From the NCBI GenBank assembly GCA_022432975.1, contig CM039515.1, forward strand, positions 20,649,554 through 20,713,553: a DNA stretch of 64,000 bases. Reading direction: 5' to 3'. Made by a program: the position numbers and the translations under genes. Under the pieces are notes generated by a model. That model ran no database searches. It was not told where the DNA came from and saw only the letters and a program-made list of their open reading frames with translations. Origin of the DNA: Begonia masoniana (lineage: Eukaryota > Streptophyta > Magnoliopsida > Cucurbitales > Begoniaceae). This document shows positions 51,418 to 63,414 of this stretch, piece after piece. Within the stretch, counting starts at the first letter, position 1, and every line of letters starts with the position of its first letter.

Positions 51418-52438
51418 GTGGATCCGACTAAGATTGAAGTTGTCAGGGATTGGCCGCAGCCTAAAAACATGCGAGAGGTACGTGAATTTCTCGGATTGGC
51501 CAGGTATTGCAGGAAGTTCATTGAGAGGTTTTCAAACATAGCAGCCCCTCTATCTCGATTGACAAGGAAGAACGAAAAATATGTATGGTCGGCTGCATGC
51601 GAAAAGAGCTTCAATGAGCTGAAACAAAAACTGACTACAGCACCAGTGTTAACATTGCCTGTTGAAGGTGATAAGTTCAGTATTTATTGCGACGCCTCAA
51701 GGATTGGACTGGGGTGTGTATTGATGCAGGAGGGCAGAGTTATTGCTTATGCTTCTCGGCAGTTCAAGCCGTATGAGCAGAATTATCCGACACACGATCT
51801 TGAGCTTGCAACGGTTGTCTTTGCATTAAAAATCTGGAGACATTATCTGTATGGGTAGCAGTGTGAGGTGTTCTCAGATCACAGGAGCCTAAAATATTTG
51901 TTTACGCAAAAAGAACTTAATATGCGACAGCGAAGGTGGTTGGAGTTCGTTAAAGATTACGATTTTGAAATTAAATACCACCCAGGGAAGGCAAATAAAG
52001 TCATTGATGCCTTGAGCCGAATGCCTACTACAAGTCAGCCTTCGCTTGCATCAATGTCAGTAATGCTAAGGTCTGAGATCGAGAGGTTTGATGTGGAGAT
52101 CGTGGCCGAGTTGTCCACTATGCTCATGAACATTTCTCTTAGGCCGACAATAATTGACAAACTCCGAGAAGCTCAGAAGGAAGACTTGGAGTGTGAGAGA
52201 TATCGATTGAGCATGACATCTGAGGACCCGTCCGATTTCAACTTGTCGGATGATGGCATATTAAGATTCAGACATAGGTAGTACATACCTAACGATGAGG
52301 AGCTGAAGAGAGAGATCTTAACCGAGGCACACTCCTCGACATATTCAGTGCATCTGGGGAGCACAAAAATGTATAGAGACCCGAGACAACACTTCTGGTG
52401 GCCGAACATGAAGAGAGAGATTGCCAGGTATGTGGAAA
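51418..52438 (+). pseudogene. pol: R7 RT end, RNase H and integrase head (broken)
   Basis: RT thumb ([19 protein letters not shown]), RNase [22 protein letters not shown] and [21 protein letters not shown] at 51856 (CAG in relatives). Linker [19 protein letters not shown] at 52279 (TGG in relatives). Integrase head [22 protein letters not shown]. Interrupted at ARYVE by a solo LTR; continues at 54895. Confidence 0.9.
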
Positions 52439-53837
52439 TGTAACGCCCAGAAACTTCGGTTACGGGATTTGAGTTTTAGGTTTTCGGGTTGCCGCCCTTA
52501 GGGATATTTTTGTAAATTAGCAAATTAAACCTGTTTTATGAACGAGAAGTTTCGTTAGGACCCTAGAGATTTATATGGAATTTTAGAGGAATAAATAGAA
52601 TTTGGAGAAACCGAGACGATATACTAATTAACGAAATAAGCAAAGAATTGAGTGAAGGGCAAACTAGTAATTTGTAGGTTAAAAATTTATTATAAGCCAA
52701 AATACCCCTCATTTCTCTCATTTCTTTCCTTCTCCTATGTGAGCTCCCTCTCCCTCATGATTTTCTCTCCTTCCACTCCATTTCTCTTCAACGTTGATCG
52801 TGCTCCTCCGTTCCAGCGATTTCTCCTCCGTTTTCTTCCCCAAATTGATACTCAAGGTAAGCCCTAAGTTTTAGGCAAGTATAGTTTTCGTTTTAGGGTG
52901 ATTCCGGCTTAGGATTTTGCGAGAAATTGGGGTTTTTGGTAGAAATCGATAGTGTGACAATATTAATACCCAATAGTGTTGTATTTATGATTATTGTGGT
53001 AGTTTGTGTGAATTAATGGTGAGAGTGGATGTTTAAGGTTAGGTTTTGGTGGTTGGAGGTTAGTAAAACACCATTAATGGAGTTAAGTAATTGGTGAGCG
53101 CATTGTGCTCGATGAAATGCCCGAATGAAGTGAATGTGAGTTTTAGGAAAAATTGTCTTAGCTCGGGTTTTGGTTTAGTTTTGAAATTTACGATTTAGAA
53201 TTGATACTGATGACATATTACGAAAATGCCTTAGGTGACCCAAGCTCTCAAAGGACGGTGCTCGGCATAGCTAGGACTCAAGGTAAGTGGGTGTTAGGTT
53301 TCCGGCCCTTCAGGCCCTACATTGTATCGATGTTAGGTTTTATGATGTTTTCTGATTGTGGGGCTTAAACTAACCGGGTAGTTTAGGATGTTCCCTATTA
53401 GTACTCAGTTAGGTTCGTATATGAGTGAGATTCGTTTATGTGTGCCATGAACGGTAGATGACTGTTCGGAGTCTCTTTCTTCACGCATCATGTTTTTCCC
53501 TTACGATTTAATGAAATGTTTTGCATGCACGTTTTCAAGTAAACGAAGTAAAGTAAATGATGTTAAATGAAGTTGGAGGATGAGTAGGGCACGGGGCACG
53601 TAAATGGCAACTCAGGGCACGATAATATGTTAATGGCAACTCAGGGCAAGTGTTTGGTCTACTGGGTAGACGGGTGGTGCATGTGCCTACTCATGCCTAA
53701 TGATATATATGTATATGTTATGTAAAGTAAATAACAAAAAACGAACATGTTTTGAAAGACCATGCATTATGTATTCTCATGTTTTAATACACCTCCTTAC
53801 TAAGCATTAGGCTTAATGTTTTTATCGTATGATGTAG

Positions 53838-53884
53838 GTGACGAGCACGAAGGTGAGGAACCTCTTCCTGATGATCACGCATAG
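53838..53884 (+). other. Conserved LTR mini-exon, family F copy 2
   Basis: Same 47 nt as the copy at 43050-43096, with acceptor GATGTAG. With leader ATG 52758 and the middle block it would make a product of about 60-65 residues with a hydrophobic/basic N-terminal part and an acidic C-terminus. Function unknown. Confidence 0.55.
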
Positions 53885-54409
53885 ATGGTCGGTGGATTGA
53901 GCTCATGGCAGCGGGGCGTGTTTTGGTTAGGCTGGATGATCTGTGGGTATACTCCGAGCGTTTTGTGGTAAATAGGTGTGATTTGGATTGATTTTCGAAG
54001 ATAATTTTAGGACGTATAGAGAGGTTCGATATTTTGGTAATTGTATAGTGGATGTAGGCTTGAAGTAAAGTCGTTTAGAATGATTCGAGGAACGTTATTG
54101 TTTAGATGATATTCTATGGAATTTCCGCTTTTATGTTTAACTTTGGTGTTATGAATTAGATGGGATGATATTTGATGATTTTTAGGTATTTTAAGTTGTA
54201 TGGATTAGCTCGATTTTTAGAGCGATCCACGCGGTTTATTTTCATTAATTTTTAACACGGATTTGGGTACGTTTTTGAGTCGGGTTCTTCGGGAGATTGA
54301 AGTATGGTGTGTTTAATGTTGTTGGGAATGTTTTTAGAGGGTTAAATGTGAAGAGGAGATGTTAGAAAAGGGAAAGAATGGGTTAAGTGCATGAAAAGGG
54401 GGACTTGGG

Positions 54410-54690
54410 CGCTGTTGGGCGTGGGTAGGCGCGCGGGGTGCGCGCGCGGCACGGGCCAGGTGGGTTTCCTGGCGAATGATCGCCCCGGGTGGCGATTGTT
54501 CGCCACCCCCTCTAGAATTTGGTTGCTAATTCCAGAGGAGGTGGCGAACGATCGCCTCGGTCGCATGCCGTGCGTGCGTGCGTGCTGGGCGTTAGGGGAT
54601 CGCTGGGCGTTGGGCGATCGATCGCCCCTCGTTTGTTTTCTTTTTATTGGCGACAGATCGCCGGTAAGGAGGGGCGATCTATCGCCCCTC
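54410..54690 (+). repeat. GC-rich and GATCGCC block in family F LTR copy 2
   Basis: GCGCGCGGGGTGCGCGCGCGG, then GGCGAATGATCGCC, CCTCTAGAATTTGG/CTAATTCCAGAGG arms and several CGATCGATCGCCCC words. Confidence 0.85.
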
Positions 54691-54894
54691 CTTTGGCTGG
54701 CAGTTGACAATTTTTGCCCCTGTATGTTATTGATTTTGTTTATTTGGTTTTAGTTTATTTAAAATGTTAAGGGAAGTGTTTGTAAAAACGGAAAAAGGAG
54801 AGAAAAAAAAAATTGTACGTCCAATTGAGGAGGTTAAGTTAGGAGTAAGTTATGGTTAGGCCGTGACGGCCCTGACCGGGTTGGGGTCGTTACA

Positions 54895-56039
54895 GGAAAC
54901 CTGCCTGGTTTGCCAACAGGTTAAGGCAGAACACCAAAGGCCAGCCGGAACCTTACAGCCACTGTCGATTCCGAAGTGGAAATGGGAGCAAATCTCTATG
55001 GATTTCATTGTTGGACTCCCGAGAACGACAAAAGAGCACGATGGCATCTGGGTGATAGTGAACCATTTGACAAAGACGGCCCACTTTCTATCAGTGAAGA
55101 TGACCTATTCTATGGATCAGCTTGCCGAGCTATATGTGCAGGAGATTGTCAGATTACACGGAGTGCCCATTTCTATTGTCTCCGATAAAGATGTGAGGTT
55201 TACTTCGAAATTTTGGAAAAGTTTACATAAGGCTATGGGAACTCAGTTTAATTTTAGCACGGCGTTTCATTCTCAGACTGACGGGCAGACAGAAAGAACA
55301 AATCAAATTCTTGAGGATATGCTTAGAGCTTGCGTGCTGGAATTTCAGGGCTCGTGGAGTTGATAGTTGCCCTTGATTGAATTCTCGTACAACAACAACT
55401 TCTAGGCTACGATTTGGCATGGCTCCGTATGAGGCATTGTATGGTCGAAAGTGTAGGTCACCGCTATACTGGGACGAGGTTGGCGAAGCTAGTATAATCG
55501 GCCTAGATATTTTACAGCAAACAGCAGAGAAAATCGCTGTTATCAGGCAACGTATAGAGATAGCACAAAGCCGCCAAAAGAGTTATGCTGACACTAGTCG
55601 GAGGAACTTGGAGTTCGATGAGGGTGATGAGGTATATTTGAAGATTTCTCCGTTTAAGGGCGTTATGTGATTCGGAAGAAGAGGCAAGTTGAACCCTCGT
55701 TATGTGGGGCCCTTTCCTATTTTGAAGAGGATCAGGACTATGGTGTACAGGTTACAGCTTCCGGCATCCATGGAAGGTATTCACGATGTGTTTCACGTGT
55801 CCATGCTCAGAAAATGCGTGCATGATCCATCACACATCATTGAGACAAGAGAGATTGAGGTGCAACCAACACTAACCTATGTGGAGAAGCCGGTATGAAT
55901 CTTAGAGTCCTCTATCAAGGTGTTGCGTAATAAGGAGATCCCGTTGGTAAAGGTTCTATGGCGGAATCACAATGTAGAAGAGGCTACTTGGGAGAGGCAG
56001 CAGGATATGATGTTGAAGTATCCTGAACTGTTTGTATAA
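54895..56039 (+). pseudogene. pol: R7 integrase core, C-terminus and chromodomain (broken)
   Basis: Resumes with [16 protein letters not shown], core [22 protein letters not shown] (D of the triad), FHSQTDGQTERTNQ, IGLDILQQ and SYADTSRRNLEF, then [11 protein letters not shown] and the chromodomain VLWRNHNVEEATWE, ending YPELFV and TAA. Lesions are TGA at 55361, TAG at 55403, one extra T near 55412, TGA at 55668 and TGA at 55897. Four of these sit where relatives have CGA or CAG. Confidence 0.9.
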
Positions 56040-57588
56040 TCAAATTTTTAAGGACAAAATTTTAATTGAGGTGGATGGAATGTAACACCCGGTTTTACGG
56101 GATTTTAGTATTCCAATAAATAATGGTATTTTTGTAAATATATAAAATTAAGTTCGTTTTACGAACGGAAAGTTTTAATGGAGTCTTAATAATAAATTGG
56201 AATTTATGGTGAAATAAGAAAATTTGGAGAAACTGAATCATTAACTAAATAACGAGATAAGTGGAGAAACAAATAGAAAATCAATGGAAGGGCAAAACAG
56301 TAATTTGACAATTCAAATTATAATAAAAACACAAAAACCTCTTCTCCTCCTCCACTTTCACGATTTTCTTTCCCTCCCTGGCGATTTTTGTTTCTCTCTC
56401 TCGCGGCTCTCTCCAACGGCGATTGAAGCTCCTCCGATCGACTTCCGTTCTTCACGTTTTCTTCTCCAATCCCGACCCTAGGTAAGAGTCTACTGTTTTG
56501 GAGCTTAAGATTTTGGTTTTCGCGGAGTTATACGATTAGGTTTTTGTTAGGGTTTTGTCTGTAGCACCCGGTTCTATTAAACCAATTTCTATTTCGTTAT
56601 TTAATAGTAAGCATGTTGTGGAGAAAATTGAGGGAAGTATTAATTAGGTTAATGAGTTACTAAGTAAGGGCATAGTGGTAAATTGAGAACTTATAATGGA
56701 TAACCTATTTAAAGAAAGAGATTTTGTGATTAAATGCACTGTAGCCGCCACCATTTCCTTGTTTTTCGCTCGGTCTTCAGCTCAAGCAGCATAGCTCTCT
56801 AGGCGATTCTTCCATTCAATTTTCTCCCAAACTAGGTGAGTTCTATTTCGATTCCTTGCTGCATTGGTAGCTATCGATGATTAGGGGAGAGTATAAGTGT
56901 GAGTTTCGAGGTTGTTGTGAGCGAACTAGTTCAGGTCATTGTGGTAAATCGGGAATGCACAATGAACTAAGCTTCCAAACTAGTTTCCTTAAATTTCTAG
57001 CGGTGTAGAATGAGGATTAGAGAAAGTTTAATGTATGCTCTGTTTATGATTTTAGGATTGAGTAAGCTCTCGAAGTAGCCAATCACCGAGACGTTTTTCC
57101 AGGAGACCAGGTAAGTAAAGTTTGCTTGTGCCTTCAGGCCTACATCACAAAACAGTAGGATTATGTGTGTTTGAATGTTTGTATGTCTTGCATCATATTT
57201 TGAAAATTTATGCGAAAATTAATTTACATGAAATGGCATGGTAAGGAATGAACAGACTGTAACAGTTGTTAAGGGAACTAATCCGCCCCTTAACCAAGAG
57301 AGAGGATGTATGACTTTGGGGGAAATGATTCAAACCCCAATTTCACAGTGGGATCAGATCAGTTTGTTAAGGGAACAAATCCGCTCCTTAATCAAGAGAG
57401 AGGATGTATGACTTTGGGAGAAGTGATCCAACTCCTAATTTCACAGGGGGATCAGATCAGAAACGATACATATGCAACTGAGATGAGAAAGTAGAAACTG
57501 CATATTTAGGAGTTTAAGTTTCAGCATATCATTTCATTATCGCTTTACTTATTTAGCATTAGGCTAATAGATGAGTTTTGTGATGTAG

Positions 57589-57635
57589 GTGAAGAAGTGA
57601 CAGCAGGTGTGTTCACTGAGTTTGCTGAGGACTAG
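57589..57635 (+). other. Conserved LTR mini-exon, family B solo LTR
   Basis: After acceptor GATGTAG: GEEVTAGVFTEFAED then TAG, 47 nt. Joined to the block ending at about 57109 it reads FSRRPG at the junction. Confidence 0.5.
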
Positions 57636-57964
57636 TCTTGTTGGAGGAGTGCATCTATGTAACAATCTGGCAACTGATGGGGCGGTTTAACTGGTGTCAG
57701 TGGATGAGAAGGTTTAGTGAACTATGTGATTCAATTTAAGTATGTTGCGAGTTTCCATGCAGTGGTAGTTTTGATGTTTGAATTCAATTTGAGACTTTTC
57801 TGACAATGATACTCTGTTGGATTTAATAGTGGTGTTTACTAGAGTTTGGAGTAATACACGGATTTAAATAGTTTGAACGATTTTTAGTAAAATGCTCAAA
57901 TTCTTTTGGTAGTCGGAGTTTTCTTTGTTAGAGTGAGAATGTTGCTATGCTGTTTTCGTTGAGT

Positions 57965-58450
57965 ATTTTTGATCTATCGGTGGATGAAGTCTATCGGCAG
58001 ATGTAGGGTTGTTGTTCTGTTGTCTATCGGAAGATATCTTCAGTAAAGTCATCGGATGATGTCTTCAGTAGAAGCCATCGGAAGATATAAGTAGAAAATT
58101 TGTCGTTTTGTAACCGGATGATGTCGAGTAATTTATCCATCGGACGATGTAGTAGAAGTTTTGTCGTTTAAAGACGGTGGATGTCGGGTATTAAATCTAT
58201 CGGATGATGTAGTAGAAGTTTTGTCGTTTAGTGATCGGTGTACACAGTTTGTTCTTTCGGAAGACGTGAGTTTTTATTTGTCGTCTTATGATCGGCAGAG
58301 GCTGGATGAACGAATCATCCGGCTGACGTCATCAGTAGATGCGAGTAGCAAAACTTGTCGTTTTGTGATCGGCAGAGGTTGGATGAACAATTCATCCGGC
58401 TGACGTCATCGTTGGAAACCTTCGGTTTTATTTCTACCCTTTTGTTGACC
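57965..58450 (+). repeat. CGGATGATG minisatellite in family B solo LTR
   Basis: Degenerate repeats as in R2, with TGACGTCA at 58324-58331 and 58401-58408. Confidence 0.8.
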
Positions 58451-59229
58451 TCGTTCAGCGGATGATGTGTTTGACTTTTTTAACTTTAAGCATTTCACAC
58501 GTAAGCCTTCGTCTCATCCGGCCGAATTCTTTTCTTAATATTTTTAACTGAATATTCGAACACTGTTTTATAGTTTTTCTTAACTTTGCTTTGCTCAAAG
58601 ATTTTCCGCTGCAAGTTTTGTGTTTTTAGCAAACGTTCAAATTTGACTTTCGAGCAAAGTTTTAAATTTGGTCCGAAATTTCCTAGTTATGTTCGGATTT
58701 ATGAGTAACGAACTGAGTTTGGAAAAACTCGGGGCGTTACATTGTCAAAAATGTGGATTAATGTTTGAAGTCGATAGGTTTATCGTGATTATGATTCTAA
58801 TGGACGTATTTATGGTCGTTGGTAAGAGTTAGTTGAATTAATGAGGGTTGTTGAGGTTTTGGGTGGTTGGAGGTTTTAAAAACTCTATTAATGAAGGTTT
58901 GAAAATTCACGAGCATGAATTGCTCGATAAAATGCCTCAATGAGTTAGAAAAGAATTTTAGGAAATTTCCTTTAGCTAGGAGTTTTGTAGTTTTCGAAAC
59001 TCGATAGTTTAAACTTGATTTAATGACGAATGTTATGAATTGCCATAGGGGAACAACGCTCGTGGATGGAGCTTGAATTGTGACGGACGCGAGGTAAGTT
59101 GTAACACCCGACGAGTTTGACCAGGTGACTTTCTTAACTGTTTTAACGGCCATGTTTATTTTGATCTTTTCGGTTTGGAATTTTATGCCAAGGCTTAATT
59201 AATGTGCATGTGTCATAAATTAGGTTAGG

Positions 59230-59272
59230 TGGCAGGATTTGTAATTAAGAATGGTTGGATTAAGTATAAATA
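59230..59272 (+). promoter_or_regulatory. Predicted U3 core promoter, family D LTR
   Basis: GGCAGGATTTGTAATTAAG followed by AGTATAAATAGG, a good TATA box, then the CT-rich leader. Confidence 0.65.
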
Positions 59273-60350
59273 GGAAATGGAAACTTTTAAACCTCACTGT
59301 AGCCGACATTCCCTTCTGTGTTCTCTCATTTTCCCGAGCTGTTTCCCTCTCCGCTAGCGACTCTCTCATCGATGACGGATTTCTCCTTCCCCACTTCGAC
59401 AATCGACGCCCTAGGTAAGACTCAGACAATGTGGATTGCTGGTTATCTATTTATGTACTGTTTTTCAGTTGAACTTGAGATTTCGGATTCTACAATGGCC
59501 GAGTCTGGTTATTGTGATTCTAGGGATTCTAGACTACGCACACTGAGTGCTCGACTCATGGACTTATATATATATAAGCGTTAGATTCTAGGGTGATTTT
59601 TAATTAGGACTTTTAGGATGTTGTTTTAACTCTACAATGTGAAATGTTTTAGGTGAAGAAGTCTGAAGAGAAGTACTCAAAATTGCTAAGGAAACCAGAT
59701 AAGTGAATGTGTAGGAATCCCGGCCATTAGGGCCCTACATCACAACAATTCTAAGTAGAAACTTATACGATGATTAGAAGTTATTTAAGCTATTGTCTGT
59801 TACTTATGTTGATGTTTGACTTAATGGTATGATTTCAAGTCGGATGAATGCACTATTATGTAGCTTGATGAGTTAAGAGTTCTCATGTTCATGCATCATG
59901 AATGTTTTATGCATATGAAAATGTTTTAAGGGCATGTTTTCCTCATGAACAAGATAAGAATATAAAACTTATGCAACGTGAATTAAGCGAGGGTTGGGGA
60001 CGGTTTGGCGTATGTCACTGTCCAAAAGGAAGGACCATGATTACGACCCGCAAGGGACTATGTACACTCTCACTGTCAACCTCCTTTACCGGCACAAATC
60101 CTCTCTTAATCCACACAACATGAACGAAGAATATGATTGATGAACATGAATGATGAATATGAATGATGAGCATGAATGATGATTATGAACGATGAATACG
60201 AACGATGAACAAGAATGAAGACTTTGAGTATGAATATGAACAAGAAAAGATTCATGAGCATTTGTTTCTTAAAATGAGCATTCATGCATACTTGTTAGTA
60301 TTGCATTCCTTACTAAGCATTAGGCTTATAGTTTAAACCTTATGATGTAG

Positions 60351-60397
60351 GTGAAGATTTAGCAGGTGAGGATTCCAAATTCAGTGATGATGTCTAA
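60351..60397 (+). other. Conserved LTR mini-exon, family D
   Basis: After acceptor GATGTAG: GEDLAGEDSKFSDDV then TAA, 47 nt. The middle block 59653-59698 joins in frame (LLRKPG). Confidence 0.55.
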
Positions 60398-60759
60398 GGC
60401 TGGTTGCAGGATGGTGCTTAGGGTGGAAGTTTGTGGCTGGCAGGCGAATGTGACCCGTAGTTATGCTCATAATGTGTCAGTAAGATTTATGATGAACTGA
60501 TGTTTAAGTAGAATGAGATTTTCTTTAGAATATTGGATTCTGTGATTGTCTAGTTTGGTTACCAAAATTTGGGGATGATTATAAGGGTATAGAATGATCT
60601 GTTTTAATTAAGTCTTCCGCTACATGTATCCTAGATGAGTCCATGTTTCATGTCTGCCTATGTTTATGTCTACGAGTATGAGATCTGTGAAGGTCAGATT
60701 ATCTTTCTGTCGATATGAGTTATTTGAAGTTTTCTGTATTTTACTGTTGTGTGATAGCA

Positions 60760-61150
60760 GTTGGATGAATACATCATCCGGCTGACGTCACCAGTGTGAG
60801 CTGAATGATAGAAGCTGGATGGGTGAATCATCCGGCTGACGTCACCGGTGGATGGCGAATGTTTGTTGTTCACCGGATGATGTCTCTTATCGGTTGAGAT
60901 AAGTGAGTCATGTGTATTGTACATGCTTACCGGATGATGTCTCTGTTGAATGAGGACATCATCCGGCTGATGTCATCGGTCGATGGGGACAATTGTTGCC
61001 CACCGGATGATGCCTCTTACTGGCGATGTTAAGTAGTCACGTGAGATGCACATGTCTATCGGATGATATAAATATAGTTTTGTCGTCTAGTGACCGGGTG
61101 GTGTAGTGTATTTCAAATATCGAATGATGTAAGTGAAGTTTTGTCGTCTA
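60760..61150 (+). repeat. CGGATGATG minisatellite in family D LTR
   Basis: Related to 40105-41000, with TGACGTCA at 60783-60790 and 60837-60844 and a CACGTG core near 61036. Continues at 63922-64000 after the inserted LTR. Confidence 0.8.
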
Positions 61151-62381
61151 GTGTGTAACACCCGAGATTTTTATACTTCGTGTAGGCCTAAGAGTAATAG
61201 GATAGAGGGTTGATGTTATGAATGAAAGGTTGGAAACAATGAAATGTGGGGGAAAGGGTTGACAAGTCAAAATGTTAAGGTTTGAAGTTAAAACAATTTG
61301 TGATTGGTGAGAGTTTGAGTTGACTTTGTCAAATGTGTATTAACCAATAAAATTTGTGATGGAAGTGTGGTGTTTGGCGTTGAAATTTCAATGGAATAAA
61401 GGAGGGCTTTGTGGTAATTTTGCTTGGACATTAAATGCATAAAAAGAGAAAAAGGGTTATTTTCTCTCATCTTCTCCTCCTCCATCGAGCTTTCTCCCTC
61501 TCCTCCATAGCCAACGCCTCCTCCTCTCTTCTCTTCAGTTTTTCAAGCCAATCCAAGGTAAGTTTACATGGGTTTTGAATTATATAGCTTTTGATGAAGT
61601 TTGAGAGTGTTTTTGAGAGTTTTGGTTGAGTTTGGTGAATGTTGGAAAACCCTAGGTTAGGGATTCCGAAAATTGAGTGTTGATGTTAGATTTCTTTCTT
61701 ATTTTGATGGTTTAGTTGTTGAATGACTTGGTTTAGGTAGATTTGAGGGTTAGATGGAGGATTGGTGAAGTGTTCCACAAAAATAGTTGAAGAACACTAA
61801 AGGGCCGATTCTGTCTTTGGGAATTTCGGGCTGGCCATAGTGTTTGTTTAGTTAATTTGAGTGATTCAATGGATAGTAGACGTGTAGAGGTTTCCGAGTT
61901 GGGGTGGCACGTCGAATTCCGTTGAAAAACGAGAAAGTTATGGCCGTTTAAAGTTTGACGGTCGATGTGGGGTAGAAAATTGAGTTTGAATGTTTTGGAG
62001 TGTGAAGTTATTCAGGTATTGTTTAGTTTTAGCTAGAAAAACCTTTTAGAATTATTGATAACTTATCAATTTAAGTTTCCGTGGATTTAGGTCGTCGAAC
62101 GAAGGAAGTGACCGATAGCCGTGAGCAAGTAGAAGCCGAGCGTTCAGGTAAGTAGTGGGTGTTTTCGTTCGCCTTCGGGCCTACACCACAGGACGGTAGG
62201 GCTTTTAGTTATTGATTGCTTCGTGTTGAGTTGTGTTACGGCTTTGCATTGAGTGGGCTTGGCATTGAGTTAAGTTGAGTTGTTGTGTGTGGTGAGTTTG
62301 CTGTGTGGGTGTGAATGTTATGGTGTTGCATTGTGTTGAGTGGAGTTGTGGTGTGTGTGTATTGTTGTGCGTGTGAATGTT

Positions 62382-62634
62382 AAGGCACTTCGGTGCGGGC
62401 AACTAAGGCACTTCGGTGCGGGCAAATAAGGCACTTTGGTGCGGGCAACTAAGGCACTTCGGTGCGGGCAAATAAGGCACTTCGGTGCGGGCAACTAAGG
62501 CACTTCGGTGCGGGCAAATAAGGCACTCCGGTGCGGGCAACTAAGGCACTTCGGTGCGGGCAAATAAGGCACTCCGGTGCGGGCAACTAAGGCACTTCGG
62601 TGCGGGCAAATAAGGCACTTCGGTGCGGGCAAAT
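62382..62634 (+). repeat. Eleven 23-bp units, each a UNCG-type hairpin
   Basis: Unit AAGGCACTTCGGTGCGGGC plus AACT or AAAT endings, in largely alternating order. Each holds GCAC-loop-GTGC: the loop is TTCG in eight units, TCCG in two and TTTG in one. Confidence 0.96.
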
Positions 62635-62765
62635 TGTGTGTGAAATTGTTTGTTAGTTGGTGCTTGTGTTTAGTGTGATTGTAGTGTGCATTGCGTATGT
62701 TTACATTTGTCATTCATTACTTGCTAAGCGTAAGCTTACGTGTGTGTGTGTGTTCTGTGGTGTAG

Positions 62766-62806
62766 GTGACGAAGTACTCTCAGGTGATCTTGATAACGTG
62801 GATTAG
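62766..62806 (+). other. Conserved LTR mini-exon, family G
   Basis: After acceptor GTGTAG: GDEVLSGDLDNVD then TAG, 41 nt. The preceding block 62091-62147 (57 nt) joins in frame (AERSG) and is open throughout. Confidence 0.5.
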
Positions 62807-63414
62807 GAGTAGCACCAGTCGGGGATACGCGGAGCTCGCCGGTGCAGGTCATTTGTCGGGGCGCTTCGACCTAGTCCTTGGCAAGGGTTGTGGTATTGCA
62901 TGTTTTGTGATTAGGAGTGGGTTTGTGAATATTTTTGGTTGTTGATGGATTGGATAGGTTTTGAGTACTTTGGTTCGGTGTGTATAGTTGTTTGGTGTGC
63001 GTTTGTGGTGGATTTTGAATGTTATGGTCGGGATGGATTTTAGGTCGTTTGGTTGAATTGGGTTTGATGTATATAGTTTGGAGTTATCTGGTTATTTGGT
63101 TGTTTTAAATCGCATTTTAACGACAACGTTTCTCAGGTTTTGGATTTTGAAAATTTAGCCGTTATATTGTCGATTTTTTGTTTAAAAATTTGTTATGTCG
63201 GGTCGCCTTCGCTATTTTTTTGGTTAGGCGTTTTAACTCGTTTTTCCGAGATTTTCACGGGGATTGAAGATTTATGCGTTGGGACGATATGGTAAAAATT
63301 TCAGAATTTTTGGAGGTGTCGGGATCGTAGAAAAGTGTAGAAATGTGAAGAGAGGTGAAGTGAGGTTAAAATGGGAAGTTTTGGGCGTTTTTAAGTGTTT
63401 TTTTGGGGTGAAAA

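Larger units (their letters stand above)
52439..54894 (+). repeat. Solo LTR (2456 bp, family F)
   Basis: Starts TGTAACGCCCAGAAAC and ends GGGTTGGGGTCGTTACA. Perfect target duplication GGAAA (52434-52438 and 54895-54899) in the R7 integrase. Close relative of 41491-44118. The leader frame has ATG at 52758 and reaches donor CTCAAG|GTAAGC (52856) as QIDTQG. Block 53235-53282 and mini-exon 53838-53884 remain open in the joining frame, making this the most complete candidate for a spliced short gene. Confidence 0.95.
56560..58741 (+). repeat. Solo LTR (2182 bp, family B)
   Basis: Starts TGTAGCACCCGG and ends CGGGGCGTTACA. Perfect target duplication TTGTC (56555-56559 and 58742-58746) in the R7 3' LTR. 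Diverged relative of the R2 LTRs; keeps stem TTAGC-ATTAG-GCTAA and two TTAAGGGAAC/TCCTTAA-type inverted repeats (57268-57450). Confidence 0.95.
46033..59099 (+). mobile_element. R6/R7: tandem chromovirus with a shared internal LTR
   Basis: The order is integrase/chromodomain end of one internal region (46033-46725), LTR (46766-48940), a second internal region with PBS, gag and pol (48941-56080), then LTR from 56081 cut at 59099 by a family D LTR. The central LTR is joined to coding sequence on both sides with no host DNA, so it serves as 3' LTR of R6 and 5' LTR of R7. Such LTR-int-LTR-int-LTR forms arise by unequal recombination between elements. Confidence 0.87.
56081..59099 (+). repeat. R7 3' LTR, cut twice
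   Basis: Starts TGTAACACCCGG after TTAATTGAGGTGGATGGAA. Present as 56081-56559 and 58747-59099, split by a family B solo LTR and ended by a family D LTR at 59100. Its exon-like block ends GACGCGAG|GTAAGT (about 59094). The remainder lies beyond the window. Confidence 0.9.

Noticed and set aside
62382..62634. CRISPR-like array
   Set aside because: Units are directly adjacent with no unique spacers, no cas genes, and plant LTR surroundings.
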